Source of the DNA: an uncultured Methanomassiliicoccus sp.
Lineage (GTDB): Archaea > Thermoplasmatota > Thermoplasmata > Methanomassiliicoccales > Methanomassiliicoccaceae
Assembly: GCA_905203995.1 (NCBI GenBank)
Contig: CAJKXZ010000002.1
Coordinates: forward strand, 1 to 64,000
Length of the DNA: 64,000 nt
Direction of reading: 5' to 3'
The notes beneath the pieces were generated by a model. It was not told the origin of the DNA and searched no databases. It saw only the letters and a list, made by a program, of their open reading frames with translations. This document shows positions 9,000 to 18,031 of this stretch, piece by piece. The first letter of the stretch is position 1, and each line of letters starts with the position of its first letter. The position numbers were made by a program, and so were the translations under genes.

Positions 9000-10430
9000 T
9001 TAAAGATCTTGGCAGGGGTAGCGGAGGTATTTGATAATACAACCTTCCTCCCACTCCTGCTGTTTACCTGGATTCATGATGTTGTTGGGATCCAGGGCCT
9101 TTTTAATAACTTTCATGGCACCCAGTGCCGAAGCCCTTTCTTTCTGGAAATAAGGAGCCTTGGAGATACCAACACCGTGTTCACCAGTGACGGTTCCACC
9201 TAATTTTACACAGGTATCAAAAATCTCCCGGACGGCGTTTTCACCATTCTTCCAGGCGTCCTGTGATTCAGGGTTCAAGAGCATTTTAGTATGGAGGTTA
9301 CCATCGGCAGCATGGCCGTAGGTACCAACGATGACGTGATTGCGTTCAGCAATTTCCGCAAAGGCCATTACTGCATCGGGAATCTTGGAGATGGGTACCG
9401 CCATATCATCAGCTAAAGAAACGGAAACCAGACCTTTGCCGTAACGGGATAAAGCGGACATGACACTCTTACGGGAGTTGGTCCACTGCGCCATCTGTTT
9501 AGGATCGTCAGATTGATCGAGACCAACAGCGCCTAAAGCATTGGCCACTTCAGCAACTTCGATTAATTCTTTAGCAACAATTTCCGGCTCTCCGTCAACT
9601 TCAATCATACAGAGTGCAGCAACGTCCGGCAGACCGGCGTTGATCGCCTTGTTAACTGCCCGAATACAAGTGGAATCCATCAGTTCCATGGCTGAAGGCA
9701 AAAGCGGCTTGGCAATCAGGTTGGAAACGCATTGACCGGCTTTTTCTAAGGAGTCGAATCCCGCCAGAACCATGGCCATCTTTTTAGGTTTGGGCACGAC
9801 TTTCAAAGTTACTTCAGTAATTACACCTAAAGTTCCTTCGCTGCCGACAAAGAATCTTTCTAACTGGTAGCCAGAAGCATCTTTGAGGGTTCTCGTTCCG
9901 ACCCGCATAATCTCACCAGTGGGTAAGACTACTTCGAGACCGAGCACATAGTCTCTGGTTCCACCGTATTTAACAGCCCGCATTCCAGAGGCGTTGGTCG
10001 CTACCATACCGCCGATGGTACAAGCTTCTGCACTACCGGGAGTAGGCGGGAAAGTAAACTTGTAAGGTGCTAAGGCTTTCTGTAAAGCATCATAGACAAC
10101 ACCGGCTTCACAAACGCAATAAAGGTCAGGAATCCGCAATTCCTTGATCTTATTCATCCGCGTCAGGTCCATGACAATGCCGCCTTTCAAGGGCACAGCG
10201 CCGCCGCAGAGGCCAGTACCGGCACCCCGTGGAACAACAGGGATCTTGTATTTGTTAGCCATTTTCATGATGGCTGAGACTTCTTCGGTTGAAGAGGGAC
10301 GTACCACTACCGAAGGGGTTACGTGATGAATTGAAGCGTCAAAGCCATAGGTATACAAGTCGGCGATGTTGGTTGAGAAGTTAGCTTCTCCCACGATTGC
10401 TTGAATTTCAGAAACTACTGTTTGATCCAT
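9000..10430 (-). CDS. glcD: FAD-linked oxidase, glycolate/D-lactate dehydrogenase type (GlcD-like)
   Basis: 476 residues. The PCMH FAD-binding domain (about 35-215) shows PVVPRGAGTGLCGGAVP and the GTIGG-like TIGGMVATNASGMRAVKYG; the C-terminal FAD-oxidase domain ends with the family signature TGEHGVGISKAP. GlcD-type enzymes oxidise 2-hydroxy acids such as D-lactate or glycolate with FAD. No iron-sulfur subunit (GlcF) is adjacent, so the electron acceptor is unknown. The C-terminus carries an extra short segment (IIKYLRYPCQDL). The start at 10430 gives the normal family N-terminus. It abuts the M50 protease gene tail to tail. Confidence 0.85.
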   Translation of the reverse strand: MDQTVVSEIQAIVGEANFSTNIADLYTYGFDASIHHVTPSVVVRPSSTEEVSAIMKMANKYKIPVVPRGAGTGLCGGAVPLKGGIVMDLTRMNKIKELRIPDLYCVCEAGVVYDALQKALAPYKFTFPPTPGSAEACTIGGMVATNASGMRAVKYGGTRDYVLGLEVVLPTGEIMRVGTRTLKDASGYQLERFFVGSEGTLGVITEVTLKVVPKPKKMAMVLAGFDSLEKAGQCVSNLIAKPLLPSAMELMDSTCIRAVNKAINAGLPDVAALCMIEVDGEPEIVAKELIEVAEVANALGAVGLDQSDDPKQMAQWTNSRKSVMSALSRYGKGLVSVSLADDMAVPISKIPDAVMAFAEIAERNHVIVGTYGHAADGNLHTKMLLNPESQDAWKNGENAVREIFDTCVKLGGTVTGEHGVGISKAPYFQKERASALGAMKVIKKALDPNNIMNPGKQQEWEEGCIIKYLRYPCQDL

Positions 10431-10550
10431 GGTCTCACTAACTGCGCATTGCGTATGATTATTAAAAAAACTATCCCAAAATTGAAGAGTAAAAAGGATC
10501 CGGCTTCCTCAAAATACGAAAGCCGTGAAAATTCTTCTCGAAAATTAAGC

Positions 10551-10946
10551 TTATTCGACTTCGATGATGACGCCGTTTTCTTTTAGAACTTCAACTGCGC
10601 GCTCAAGATATTTTTCTTTCATGAAAAGGTGATCGGTAGAGAAAGCAGAAAGCGCAAAGATGCTGATGTCCTGATCAGCAAGCAGCTTGGTAATGTATGC
10701 GAGGAAGCCAATAAGATCGAAAGGAAGCTTAGTATCAAAAGAAATAATCCGCAACGGTTTCTCCTGAGAAATGTAATCCAGCTCTAAGTCGGCTTCGGCG
10801 ATAACGCTGATCTCCCGGCCATCGGTGATTACGGCAAAGATCCTCTGGTCCTGGACCGGGAATTCTTTTACTTTAGAAATTGCATAATCTTTATGACGAA
10901 CGGATGCTCGAATCTCGGTATCTTTGGTAATTTCCTCAAAACGCAT
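10551..10946 (-). CDS. tandem ACT-domain protein (CASTOR-like ACT_7 type)
   Basis: 131 residues made of two ACT-like halves; the second half (LPFDLIGFLAYITKLLADQDISIFALSAFSTDHLFMKE) matches the regulatory ACT pattern in which a helix follows a LxGFLAxIsxxLAxxxISI stretch and a conserved aspartate-histidine. Such small proteins bind amino acids and act as sensors; no catalytic domain is attached. It is followed 120 bases downstream by the FAD oxidase gene and preceded by DUF368 on the same strand. Ligand unknown. Confidence 0.75.
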   Translation of the reverse strand: MRFEEITKDTEIRASVRHKDYAISKVKEFPVQDQRIFAVITDGREISVIAEADLELDYISQEKPLRIISFDTKLPFDLIGFLAYITKLLADQDISIFALSAFSTDHLFMKEKYLERAVEVLKENGVIIEVE

Positions 10947-10998
10947 AATATGACCGTTTCCAACAAGGTATTGAGTGTATTAAGTCTTGACGTATACC

Positions 10999-11877
10999 TT
11001 ATTCACTAACCATTCTTCTTTTCATCAGCTCCAGGCCAAGTAAGATTACCCCGCCGAGGATAAAGAAGAGAACATGGAAAGTCTGGAGGGTCATTGCCGG
11101 CTGAGGTACTTCTAAAGTAGTTGCCCCCATGACAATTGCATAAGTAGAACCAATCATCAAACCAATAATCAGATATACGGTCTGGCTACGGTGCTTATCT
11201 AAAAAGTATTTTACAATTTTGATAACGGAAAAGATTCCAGCTACCAATCCTACCGCGAAAACTAAGAGCATCGGCAGATACTCCATATTCAGATGGAAAA
11301 CCTCTTTGATGGCCATGATCATCGGCAGATAGAGACCCATTGCCAGAAGTAAAGTGGAACCGGAGATTCCGGGCAGCACCATTGCTGAAATTGTAATGAT
11401 GGCGGCAATGAAAACATACAGTGTCAATGGTAATGAGATGTTAGTCAGATCGATTGAACTGCCTTCTCCCGATACCGGATTGTAATAAGTGATCAGACAC
11501 ACAATGATAATACCAATGGCAGTAAAGATCAGATTGGCATATTTTCCTTTCAAACAATCTTTCTCAGCCATGACGATGATGGGAATGGAGAAAATAATCA
11601 AACCCAAGAACAACGAGCTGATCTGATAGATATTCGATTGGAAGAAACTAGAGAGAATCAGCACACTAAGCAGGAAGCCAATTACCCAGCCGATACCTAA
11701 TTTTAAAATGAATTTTAATGAATTACGACGTTGCTCTTTAGTGCCGGAAAGAATGTTGTTGATTGAACCGATGAATTTATCATAAAAACCCAGCAGAAAA
11801 GCAATGGTTCCCCCGGAAACACCTGGCACGCTATCTGCGATGGCCATGCAAAATCCTCTGACAAAATTGATCAGCAT
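10999..11877 (-). CDS. DUF368 family membrane protein (polyprenyl-phosphate transporter type)
   Basis: 292 residues with about eight membrane helices. The N-terminal motif FCMAIADSVPGVSGGTIAF and its internal repeat VLPGISGSTLLLAMG are the DUF368 signature: two inverted PGxSG re-entrant loops. Bacterial relatives recycle undecaprenyl phosphate across the membrane; in an archaeon the substrate would be dolichyl-type lipid carriers for surface glycosylation (inference). The start at 11877 has GGAGACT six bases upstream, and on the minus strand TATATATA at about 11921-11928 provides a promoter ~45 bases before it. Confidence 0.8.
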   Translation of the reverse strand: MLINFVRGFCMAIADSVPGVSGGTIAFLLGFYDKFIGSINNILSGTKEQRRNSLKFILKLGIGWVIGFLLSVLILSSFFQSNIYQISSLFLGLIIFSIPIIVMAEKDCLKGKYANLIFTAIGIIIVCLITYYNPVSGEGSSIDLTNISLPLTLYVFIAAIITISAMVLPGISGSTLLLAMGLYLPMIMAIKEVFHLNMEYLPMLLVFAVGLVAGIFSVIKIVKYFLDKHRSQTVYLIIGLMIGSTYAIVMGATTLEVPQPAMTLQTFHVLFFILGGVILLGLELMKRRMVSE

Positions 11878-12333
11878 TCAGGAGTCTCCGTTGACTAATA
11901 CCCGGTTTTGTTTGGGAAGTATATATAATTAACCTCCAGCGCAAGACGCTTGTTGTTGCCAACTCTTCAGTCTTACTCGTATCTCCATTCCACCACCTCT
12001 TCCGGAGCAACGCCCTTTCTTAGCAAACGCGCATTCGTCCGAGAAATACCTCAATTCAACCTTTGAATTAGTTGTCCGGAGTGTTCATTTTCCAAAATAG
12101 CTGGAAAGTTTTTCAAGGAGTATGGGGACTTAAGATTAAAATTGCTATTATATTAATTATTAATCATAATTTCATAATCAACTTCGATAATCTGAGCTGT
12201 ACGTTCATATGCAATGGCCCATTAGAGCAGCTAATGTTAGTGATGAATTAGAGAGCCAGATAAGTTAGAAAAATAAGTAAAGGGTGATAGTTAGTTAGAA
12301 GATAAAATTTGATTAGAATATAAATATGATAAT
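11878..12333. other. 456-base intergenic region with a possible structured element
   Basis: No convincing gene. The left end holds the DUF368 promoter. Around 11940-12110 the composition is more GC-rich than usual for spacers and contains a potential fold: 12001-12011 (TCCGGAGCAAC) pairs with 12071-12080 (GTTGTCCGGA) with one bulge, enclosing a perfect 7-bp hairpin AATTCAA/TTGAATT at 12053-12069. A minus-strand open frame over the same stretch lacks a start except for a 19-codon piece. The right end is very AT-rich and holds the MATE promoter. Confidence 0.35.
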
Positions 12334-13719
12334 ATGACAAGGAACGGACATACAAAAGATTTAACGGAAGGGCGTCCGCTCAAACAGATCTTGATTTTTG
12401 CCTTGCCGATGATTATTGGGGGCATAATTCAACAGCTTTACAGCGTTGTTGATACACTCATTGTCGGCAATACTTTAGGATCGCAGGCTTTGGCAGCAGT
12501 GGGAGCAACTGGCTCAACCATGTTTTTTATGATCTCTTTCATGATCGGTTTGACCAATGCGTTCTCTATTGTCACCTCACATTATTTTGGTGCAAAAAAT
12601 GAACAAATGGTCAAAAAAACAGTGGTTAATGCCATTTTTCTCTCCGCAATCTGTGCTGTGCTTCTGACCCTGGTAGGGATTTACGGCGCCCGGCCTTTGA
12701 TGGAATTACTGCAGACACCCAGTGAGATCATTAATCAATCAACAATCTACATTCAAATCTGCATTGGCTTTTGCGCTGCGCAGCTGGCATATAACGTCGC
12801 TGCTGCTTTGTTACGAGCTATCGGTGACAGTAAGACGCCGCTTTACTTCCTGATGATCTCGGCGTTGGCTAACATTGTGTTAGATTTAGTCTTCATTCTC
12901 GTCTTCCACATGGATGTTGCCGGGGCAGCTGTGGCAACCGTTATTTCACAAGCCATTTCCGCAACACTGTGTATTGTTCATATTATCCGAAAATTCCCCA
13001 TCTTCCACATCAAACGTCAAGAGTTCCGACCAGATTTTAAGCAGCTGGTGTTGGTTTCCAAAATGGGCCTTACTATGGGTCTGCAAAGCTGCCTCATTTC
13101 TCTAGGTGAGATGGCGGTCACCGGAGTCATCAACGGTTTTGGTACAACAGTAGTAGCAGCATACACTGCTGGCGTCCGGGTCGAAGAGTTCGCTACCCTT
13201 GCTTTCATTAACCTATCGCAGGCCTTTTCAATCTACGCGGGACAAAACTTAGGGGCTCGAAAAACAGCACGGGTCCAGGAAGGGTTCAAAAAACTCGCCG
13301 TGGTCATCATTCTCCTGAGTTTTGTATCAATGATACTCATTTTCAATTTCGGAGATGATATTACCCGCTGGTTCATTGCCGACAGTGATGCTGAGATCAA
13401 TAATGTCGTAAATATTGCCTACCAGTACCTTTGCGTCTCCGCCTGTTTCTACCCATTCTTAGGGATGATCCTCCTCTACAATAACACCCTGCGGGGAATT
13501 GGTGAACTTTCGGTTCCGCTGATGTCGGGAATTATTGAGCTCTTCTCCAAAGTGGGTTTCTCCATCATTCTTTCCAGCCTCTTCAGCTACACAGGTATCT
13601 GGTATGCAGCACCGCTCGGCTGGATGCTGGGAATGATCCCTTCCCTCATAAGATACCATCAAGGAAACTGGAAAAGACGCCCCAACAAAATTACTGCCGA
13701 AATACAGCCTGAAGGTTGA
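12334..13719 (+). CDS. MATE family efflux transporter
   Basis: 461 residues with twelve predicted membrane helices in two homologous halves, beginning with the diagnostic LKQILIFALPMIIGGIIQQLY and VVDTLIVGNTLGSQALAAVG. MATE proteins export cationic compounds using Na+ or H+ gradients; the NorM/DinF type cannot be told apart here. The C-terminal tail is polar (WKRRPNKITAEIQPEG). AGGGTGAT lies 51 bases upstream rather than at the start; the ATG at 12334 sits close behind a TATAAATAT sequence, so the promoter assignment is unclear. Monocistronic; the MaoC-like gene follows after 43 bases on the same strand. Confidence 0.88.
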   Translation: MTRNGHTKDLTEGRPLKQILIFALPMIIGGIIQQLYSVVDTLIVGNTLGSQALAAVGATGSTMFFMISFMIGLTNAFSIVTSHYFGAKNEQMVKKTVVNAIFLSAICAVLLTLVGIYGARPLMELLQTPSEIINQSTIYIQICIGFCAAQLAYNVAAALLRAIGDSKTPLYFLMISALANIVLDLVFILVFHMDVAGAAVATVISQAISATLCIVHIIRKFPIFHIKRQEFRPDFKQLVLVSKMGLTMGLQSCLISLGEMAVTGVINGFGTTVVAAYTAGVRVEEFATLAFINLSQAFSIYAGQNLGARKTARVQEGFKKLAVVIILLSFVSMILIFNFGDDITRWFIADSDAEINNVVNIAYQYLCVSACFYPFLGMILLYNNTLRGIGELSVPLMSGIIELFSKVGFSIILSSLFSYTGIWYAAPLGWMLGMIPSLIRYHQGNWKRRPNKITAEIQPEG

Positions 13720-13762
13720 CCTTCAGGCTACTTAATTTAAATCTCAGGCTTATTCCCCGGCA

Positions 13763-14194
13763 ATGTTCTTAGAAGAGTTTGAGCTGGGCAAGCGATACTC
13801 TTTAGGACCCATCCTCATAACAAAAGAAGATCTGCTTGAATTTGCCAGAAAATATGATAACCTGCCGCTTCACACTGATGAAGAATATGCTAAAAAGACG
13901 AGGTTTGGCGCGCTCATCGCTCCCGGCATGTTTTCTCTGCTGACCGTATGGGATAGATTTCTGGAACTCAATTGTTTCGGTGATGAATTAATCGCTGGCA
14001 AAAGCACCAAAACTGAATGGCTTAAACCAGTCTTCGTGGCTGACACTTTGACTGGAGAACTGGTGATTTCTCGTTTAACACCGCGCAATAAATATAACGG
14101 CATTGTTGAGAGTCAGCTTACTGTCTACAATCAAAAACGGGAGATTGTCTTGGAAAGCACAACAGAAGTTGTGGTTAAACGGCGTTCAGAATAG
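13763..14194 (+). CDS. MaoC-like (R)-specific hydratase / hot-dog fold protein
   Basis: 143 residues, single hot-dog domain. The catalytic Asp-His pair of R-specific enoyl hydratases is visible as D32 and H37 in YDNLPLHTDEEYA, followed by FGALIAPGMFSL, the family's overhanging segment. These enzymes hydrate trans-2-enoyl thioesters; in an archaeon without fatty-acid synthesis the substrate is unclear. The gene ends in TAG and is followed at once by a second in-frame TAG, one of only two TAG-terminated genes that I find in the window. Reading through both would add only nine ordinary residues before TAA. Confidence 0.78.
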   Translation: MFLEEFELGKRYSLGPILITKEDLLEFARKYDNLPLHTDEEYAKKTRFGALIAPGMFSLLTVWDRFLELNCFGDELIAGKSTKTEWLKPVFVADTLTGELVISRLTPRNKYNGIVESQLTVYNQKREIVLESTTEVVVKRRSE

Positions 14195-14265
14195 TAGCGG
14201 AAGTTAGTACTGTTCAGACTAAGTTAATCAAAATAATATTTAAAAAAATAAAAAAAGGGGGAACT

Positions 14266-15060
14266 TCAGAAGTTCCTTTTTCTGAAGAACAGATAAGCAA
14301 TGATGGTGGTCACAAAACCCCAAACTGCCAAGACTCCGGCAGACTGTGAAACATTAGTAACTACTGTCGGATCAAACAGCGAGAGAATCGCGTTGGAGGC
14401 ATCAAGCGGCAGCCACCAGGTCGCTACATCATTCATCATCAGGATCGTGGAAATGATCGAAAAGATCATCAGCGGGATGATGAAGGTAATGATGGCGGCA
14501 GTACTGCCTTTTTTCATCACGGAGCTGATCAGCAAGGCAATACCACTCATGCAGAACAGGTAAAGAACTGCCAGTCCAAAGGAGACGAAAAGATCGCTCG
14601 CAACGCCGCCTGCAACAATGAATGAGATTATTGCCGTGACCAGATAGTAGATACCAACAGCGATGATTCCTACCACCATACTGGCCATTAGTTTTCCTAA
14701 TAAAATGGAAGACTTTTTAATTGGCCTGGTGAAGAGGATCAAAGCGGTTCTCTCCTCAAATTCCGAAACTAATGACGTCGAAGAGAAGAGCGTAGCGAAT
14801 AAGAGGACCAGAATCACCACAAATGATGCATAATAGGATGAAAGCGTGGTAGTCGTATCAGGCAGCTCTCCGCCAAAGAGGTAAGGCATACCAGTCAGCA
14901 GAGCTAATACTAGTACCATCAAGGCGCCGTAGACCAGAATTTTCTTTCCCCTGGTGAACTTAACCATCTCGTTCTTCATGACGATGTAAGCTTGTTTAAG
15001 ATAGGTGCCGAGATTGTGTTTCATTCTTACTGGTGAATTTGTATAATCTGCGTCAAACAT
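14266..15060 (-). CDS. ABC-2 type transporter permease
   Basis: 264 residues, six membrane helices, with the ABC-2 pattern FEERTALILFTRPIKKSSILLGKL in the first cytoplasmic loop. It pairs with the ATPase gene four bases upstream to form an exporter; substrate not deducible. The N-terminal ~30 residues are hydrophilic. An inverted repeat CTTCAGAA/TTCTGAAG overlaps its stop codon and, with neighbouring A and T runs, may terminate this gene and the convergent MaoC gene. Confidence 0.85.
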   Translation of the reverse strand: MFDADYTNSPVRMKHNLGTYLKQAYIVMKNEMVKFTRGKKILVYGALMVLVLALLTGMPYLFGGELPDTTTTLSSYYASFVVILVLLFATLFSSTSLVSEFEERTALILFTRPIKKSSILLGKLMASMVVGIIAVGIYYLVTAIISFIVAGGVASDLFVSFGLAVLYLFCMSGIALLISSVMKKGSTAAIITFIIPLMIFSIISTILMMNDVATWWLPLDASNAILSLFDPTVVTNVSQSAGVLAVWGFVTTIIAYLFFRKRNF

Positions 15061-15064
15061 GCTT

Positions 15065-16009
15065 TCACCTCGACTCCTTGATCAGACTGAGATACTTGTC
15101 TTCCAGAGCATTGGCGTCATCGGCGAGACTGTATACCGTAAGACCCATTGTGCCTAGAGTATTGAAAAGCTCCATCTGTTCAGATTTGCCACCTTTTAAA
15201 ATCAATTCAATCTCGGTACCTGACAGTTCAGCGCTAAGCACATTGTCAAGATTACTAAGTGTGCTGAGGATGGTGTCCGTTGGTTTTTCAATCGTTTTCA
15301 AAATTAATCTCCTGGTACCGGTATCACCAATAATTGTGTCAATATCGTCATAAACAAGCAGCTTACCGTGATTGACCATGGCAATATAATCACAAAGATC
15401 GCTGACTTCGTGCAGCATGTGTGAACTCATCAAAACGGTGAGATCCTTGCTGCCGCTGCGGAGGTTTTTGAGAATTTCTCTCATTTCGGCCATACCACGG
15501 GGATCTAATCCCGAGGTGGGTTCGTCCAGAATAATGATGTTGGGACTGTTTAATAAGGCCTGGGCGAGGGCAATTCTTTGCCGCATACCTTTGGAAAAGG
15601 TGCCTAATTTTTTATCCGCCCATTCGCTCATTTTTACTTTTTCGAGAAGTACATCGGTTTCGTACTTTATCGATTCGGAACGCATTCCCAAAAGCTGTCC
15701 GACATACCTGAAGGTTTCTCGGGGAGTAAGATAGAGATAAAATTCAGGAGTTTCGATGACGGTTCCCACGGTTAGCAGCGCTTCCCAAGGGTTCTTAGTT
15801 ACACTTATGCCATTAAGAAGTGCTTCTCCAGAAGTAGGAGCTATCAGGTTGGTCAGGATCTTTAAGGAGGTGCTTTTACCAGCACCATTGGGACCCAGCA
15901 GACCTGTAAAACTATTTTTCTTAATATTCAGCGAAAGATCGTCAACAGCGACAAAATCACCATACGCTTTATGGAGATTTATCAGCTCGATGGGATGTTC
16001 AGAAGTCAT
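15065..16009 (-). CDS. ABC transporter ATP-binding protein
   Basis: 314 residues. Walker A GPNGAGKST (residues ~38-46), ABC signature FSKGMRQRIALAQ, Walker B IIILDEPTSGLDPRG and the H-loop SSHML are all intact. The C-terminal ~90 residues are the accessory domain found in DrrA/CcmA/Nat-type exporters. GGGGTAAT precedes the ATG. First gene of a two-gene operon with the ABC-2 permease. The divergent partner is the DUF2975/HTH operon, and a near-perfect palindrome in the spacer could serve both. Confidence 0.92.
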   Translation of the reverse strand: MTSEHPIELINLHKAYGDFVAVDDLSLNIKKNSFTGLLGPNGAGKSTSLKILTNLIAPTSGEALLNGISVTKNPWEALLTVGTVIETPEFYLYLTPRETFRYVGQLLGMRSESIKYETDVLLEKVKMSEWADKKLGTFSKGMRQRIALAQALLNSPNIIILDEPTSGLDPRGMAEMREILKNLRSGSKDLTVLMSSHMLHEVSDLCDYIAMVNHGKLLVYDDIDTIIGDTGTRRLILKTIEKPTDTILSTLSNLDNVLSAELSGTEIELILKGGKSEQMELFNTLGTMGLTVYSLADDANALEDKYLSLIKESR

Positions 16010-16109
16010 AATTACCCCTGCTGTTCAAGAATAATGCTTTCAACTACATGCCTCATTCATTTTTGATGCCCTTTTTGAAGGCATCGTAACACACTAATAA
16101 ACATTAACT

Positions 16110-16130
16110 ATTTAATGATAATCGTTAAAT
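16110..16130. promoter_or_regulatory. 21-bp near-palindrome, candidate operator
   Basis: The sequence from 16110 to 16130 (ATTTAATGATAATC and its mirror) is its own reverse complement except at one symmetric pair and the central base. It lies between the divergent ABC transporter operon and the DUF2975/HTH operon, upstream of a TATATAAAAA box at about 16159-16168. The Cro/C1-type regulator encoded at 16709-16963 is an obvious candidate ligand, but nothing in the sequence proves it. Confidence 0.4.
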
Positions 16131-16197
16131 TGTTATTGAAGTTCATTAACAAAGGTGATATATAAAAAGAGCATTCCTCTCTATATAAAGGTGAAGT

Positions 16198-16704
16198 ATG
16201 GACGGCGAATTTCAAATCAAAAGATTGCAAAAGATCTGTAGATTTGGGTCATATCTAATTGCAATTTTACTCATCTTTCTAATTCTGGCAGCGATAGCTA
16301 TGTTTATCGTTGCTGCCTTTGTACCGGAAATCCGCGATGAGATCTTCAACAGCAGTGATGCCAGCCTAAATCTGCTTAATGAAATTGTCTTTTTCATAAC
16401 GGTGGTAATCACGGTGGTAATCCTGACTGTTGTTTATCAACTGATGAACGCCATCAGTAAAGGCCGCACTCCCTTTACTATTCAGAATGTAAAATACATC
16501 AAAAGCATCGCTGTCCTGCTCTTGATTCTGGGCGTAGTTGTTACGATACTCAATTTGACTTTTAGCCTTACCAATACTGCGGGAATGGAATATGATGCTA
16601 ATATCGAAGTCACACCCATGCTGGCAGCAATAGTTGTGTATTGCATATCACTCGTTTTCCAATACGGTGTGGTACTTCAGGAGGAGTCTGATCAGACTTT
16701 ATGA
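16198..16704 (+). CDS. DUF2975-type four-helix membrane protein
   Basis: 168 residues with four hydrophobic segments (about 20-45, 65-90, 103-125, 135-158), the third preceded by GRTPFTIQNVKYIKSIA, which is the DUF2975 signature. Members nearly always sit directly before a small Cro/C1-type regulator, as here with a four-base gap; the membrane protein is thought to modulate the regulator. Start fixed by GGTGA four bases before the ATG; TATA box TATATAAAAA about 30-40 bases upstream. Confidence 0.75.
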   Translation: MDGEFQIKRLQKICRFGSYLIAILLIFLILAAIAMFIVAAFVPEIRDEIFNSSDASLNLLNEIVFFITVVITVVILTVVYQLMNAISKGRTPFTIQNVKYIKSIAVLLLILGVVVTILNLTFSLTNTAGMEYDANIEVTPMLAAIVVYCISLVFQYGVVLQEESDQTL

Positions 16705-16708
16705 TAAA

Positions 16709-16963
16709 ATGGCAATCATACTGCGATTAGACAGAGTCATGGCGGACCGGAAGATTTCCCTCAATCAGCTGGCAGAGCAGGTTGGCATCTCCAATGTAAA
16801 CCTGTCCAACATCAAAACCGGCAAAATATCGGCCATCAGATTTTCTACCTTAAACGGCATCTGCCGGGTCTTGAAGTGCCAGCCAGGAGACATATTGGAA
16901 TATGTAGAAGACTCTGATGAGCAGATGATGCAAGAAAATAATGAAAAACAGCTACCTCCCTAA
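16709..16963 (+). CDS. small Cro/C1-type HTH transcriptional regulator
   Basis: 84 residues starting MAIILRLDRVMADRKISLNQ. One helix-turn-helix (residues ~17-55, LAEQVGISNVNLSNIKTGK) of the YozG/HipB-like type, followed by FSTLNGICRVLKCQPGDILEY, the conserved end of this family, and a short acidic tail. A longer in-frame extension upstream would overlap the DUF2975 gene and is not typical. Translationally coupled to the DUF2975 gene (stop at 16704, start at 16709). Confidence 0.82.
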   Translation: MAIILRLDRVMADRKISLNQLAEQVGISNVNLSNIKTGKISAIRFSTLNGICRVLKCQPGDILEYVEDSDEQMMQENNEKQLPP

Positions 16964-17042
16964 GGGAGTATTCAATCATCAATTCATACTGGCACAATTT
17001 GGCATTTTTCCTCTTTTACCGTTAGCCAGATAGATAAAATGG

Positions 17043-17115
17043 TAGCCCCGAGCAGATTCGAACTGCTGTCACAGGATCCAGAGTCCCATATGATTGACCG
17101 CTACACTACGGGGCT
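17043..17115 (-). tRNA. tRNA-Gln (anticodon CTG)
   Basis: Minus-strand cloverleaf: acceptor AGCCCCG/CGGGGCT, D-arm with GTAGCGGTCAATC, anticodon stem-loop TGGGA-CTCTGGA-TCCTG giving anticodon CTG, T-arm AGCAG-TTCGAAT-CTGCT. The 3' CCA is encoded (complement of bases 17040-17042). A minus-strand AT box (ATTTAAAATA, 17141-17150) about 30 bases upstream is a suitable promoter. Confidence 0.92.
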
Positions 17116-17225
17116 ATTGTAGAGGCTTCAACAACTCTTTTATTTTAAATCTTTTGCTTGAAGAGGGAATAATCTGGAAAAATTAAGGCACTCTGCAGCT
17201 TAAAAGCTACAGAGTTTGATTTTGA

Positions 17226-17864
17226 TTATGCTTTGAATTTCTTTACGGCGTTGACGATGCGTGAATAAACTTCATCGATATCGCCTTGACCGTCAACTTC
17301 GACAAGAATACCCCGGTCCCGATAGAATTGAGCGAGAGGCAGGGTGCTTTCTTTGTAAACGCTGAGACGGTTTCTGACGACTTCTTCAGTGTCATCGCTT
17401 CTCTGATAAAGTTCACCGCCGCACTTTGAGCATTTGCCATCGTCACGGGGAGGCTTGGCATCAAGATGGTAAACTTCGTTGCAGTCTTTGCAGCTGCGTC
17501 TCTTGACGATTCTGTCAACGATAATATCTTCATCAACATTGAGATCGATGGCAATCGTCACCTTGGTGATCTTATCAAGCATCTTGGCTTGTTCAAGATT
17601 CCGGGGGAAGCCGTCGAGGAGTACGCCGCCGTTGAGACCTTTCAACTTCTCTTCGATAAGGCCGACTACCAGTTCATCAGGAACTAATTTACCGGCATCC
17701 ATGAATTCTTTGGCTTTCAGACCCAAAGGTGTGCCGTCTCTGACTGCACTTCTCAGAAGATCTCCAGTAGAGATTAAAGTAAGACCTAATTCTTCACATA
17801 GCCTCTTGGCCTGGGTACCTTTGCCTGATCCGGGTGCCCCTAAAAGAACAATCTTATCGTCCAT
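17226..17864 (-). CDS. adk: adenylate kinase, zinc-lid type
   Basis: 212 residues. P-loop GAPGSGKGTQ at 9-18, the AMP-binding DGFPRN motif and a lid domain with four cysteines arranged CxxC...CxxC (CKDCNEVYH... and KCSKCGGEL), indicating a structural zinc. This is the long bacterial-type adenylate kinase rather than the short trimeric archaeal enzyme of many methanogens. It equilibrates ATP + AMP with 2 ADP. Monocistronic here; start at 17864 gives the standard N-terminus. Confidence 0.93.
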   Translation of the reverse strand: MDDKIVLLGAPGSGKGTQAKRLCEELGLTLISTGDLLRSAVRDGTPLGLKAKEFMDAGKLVPDELVVGLIEEKLKGLNGGVLLDGFPRNLEQAKMLDKITKVTIAIDLNVDEDIIVDRIVKRRSCKDCNEVYHLDAKPPRDDGKCSKCGGELYQRSDDTEEVVRNRLSVYKESTLPLAQFYRDRGILVEVDGQGDIDEVYSRIVNAVKKFKA

Positions 17865-18031
17865 GGTTATTTGGTATCCGCTTTTGATTTAATTAATTTC
17901 TGTAACTACAAGCATAGATCGCGGTATTTTTAAAGCAAAAGGCGCAAGTCGCTGATTCTAAAGTCCAAAGCTGCAAGCTACAGTTAAAATAGTTTAGACC
18001 AGTTTCTTGAGTAATTAAATTGGAGGATGAT

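Noticed and set aside
12001..12080. tRNA-like fold
   Set aside because: The outer stem could pass for an acceptor, but no proper anticodon arm or T-loop is present on either strand.
14192..14230. Pyrrolysine readthrough of the MaoC-like gene
   Set aside because: Two consecutive TAG codons and an extension of only nine residues before TAA do not suggest a functional pyrrolysine site.
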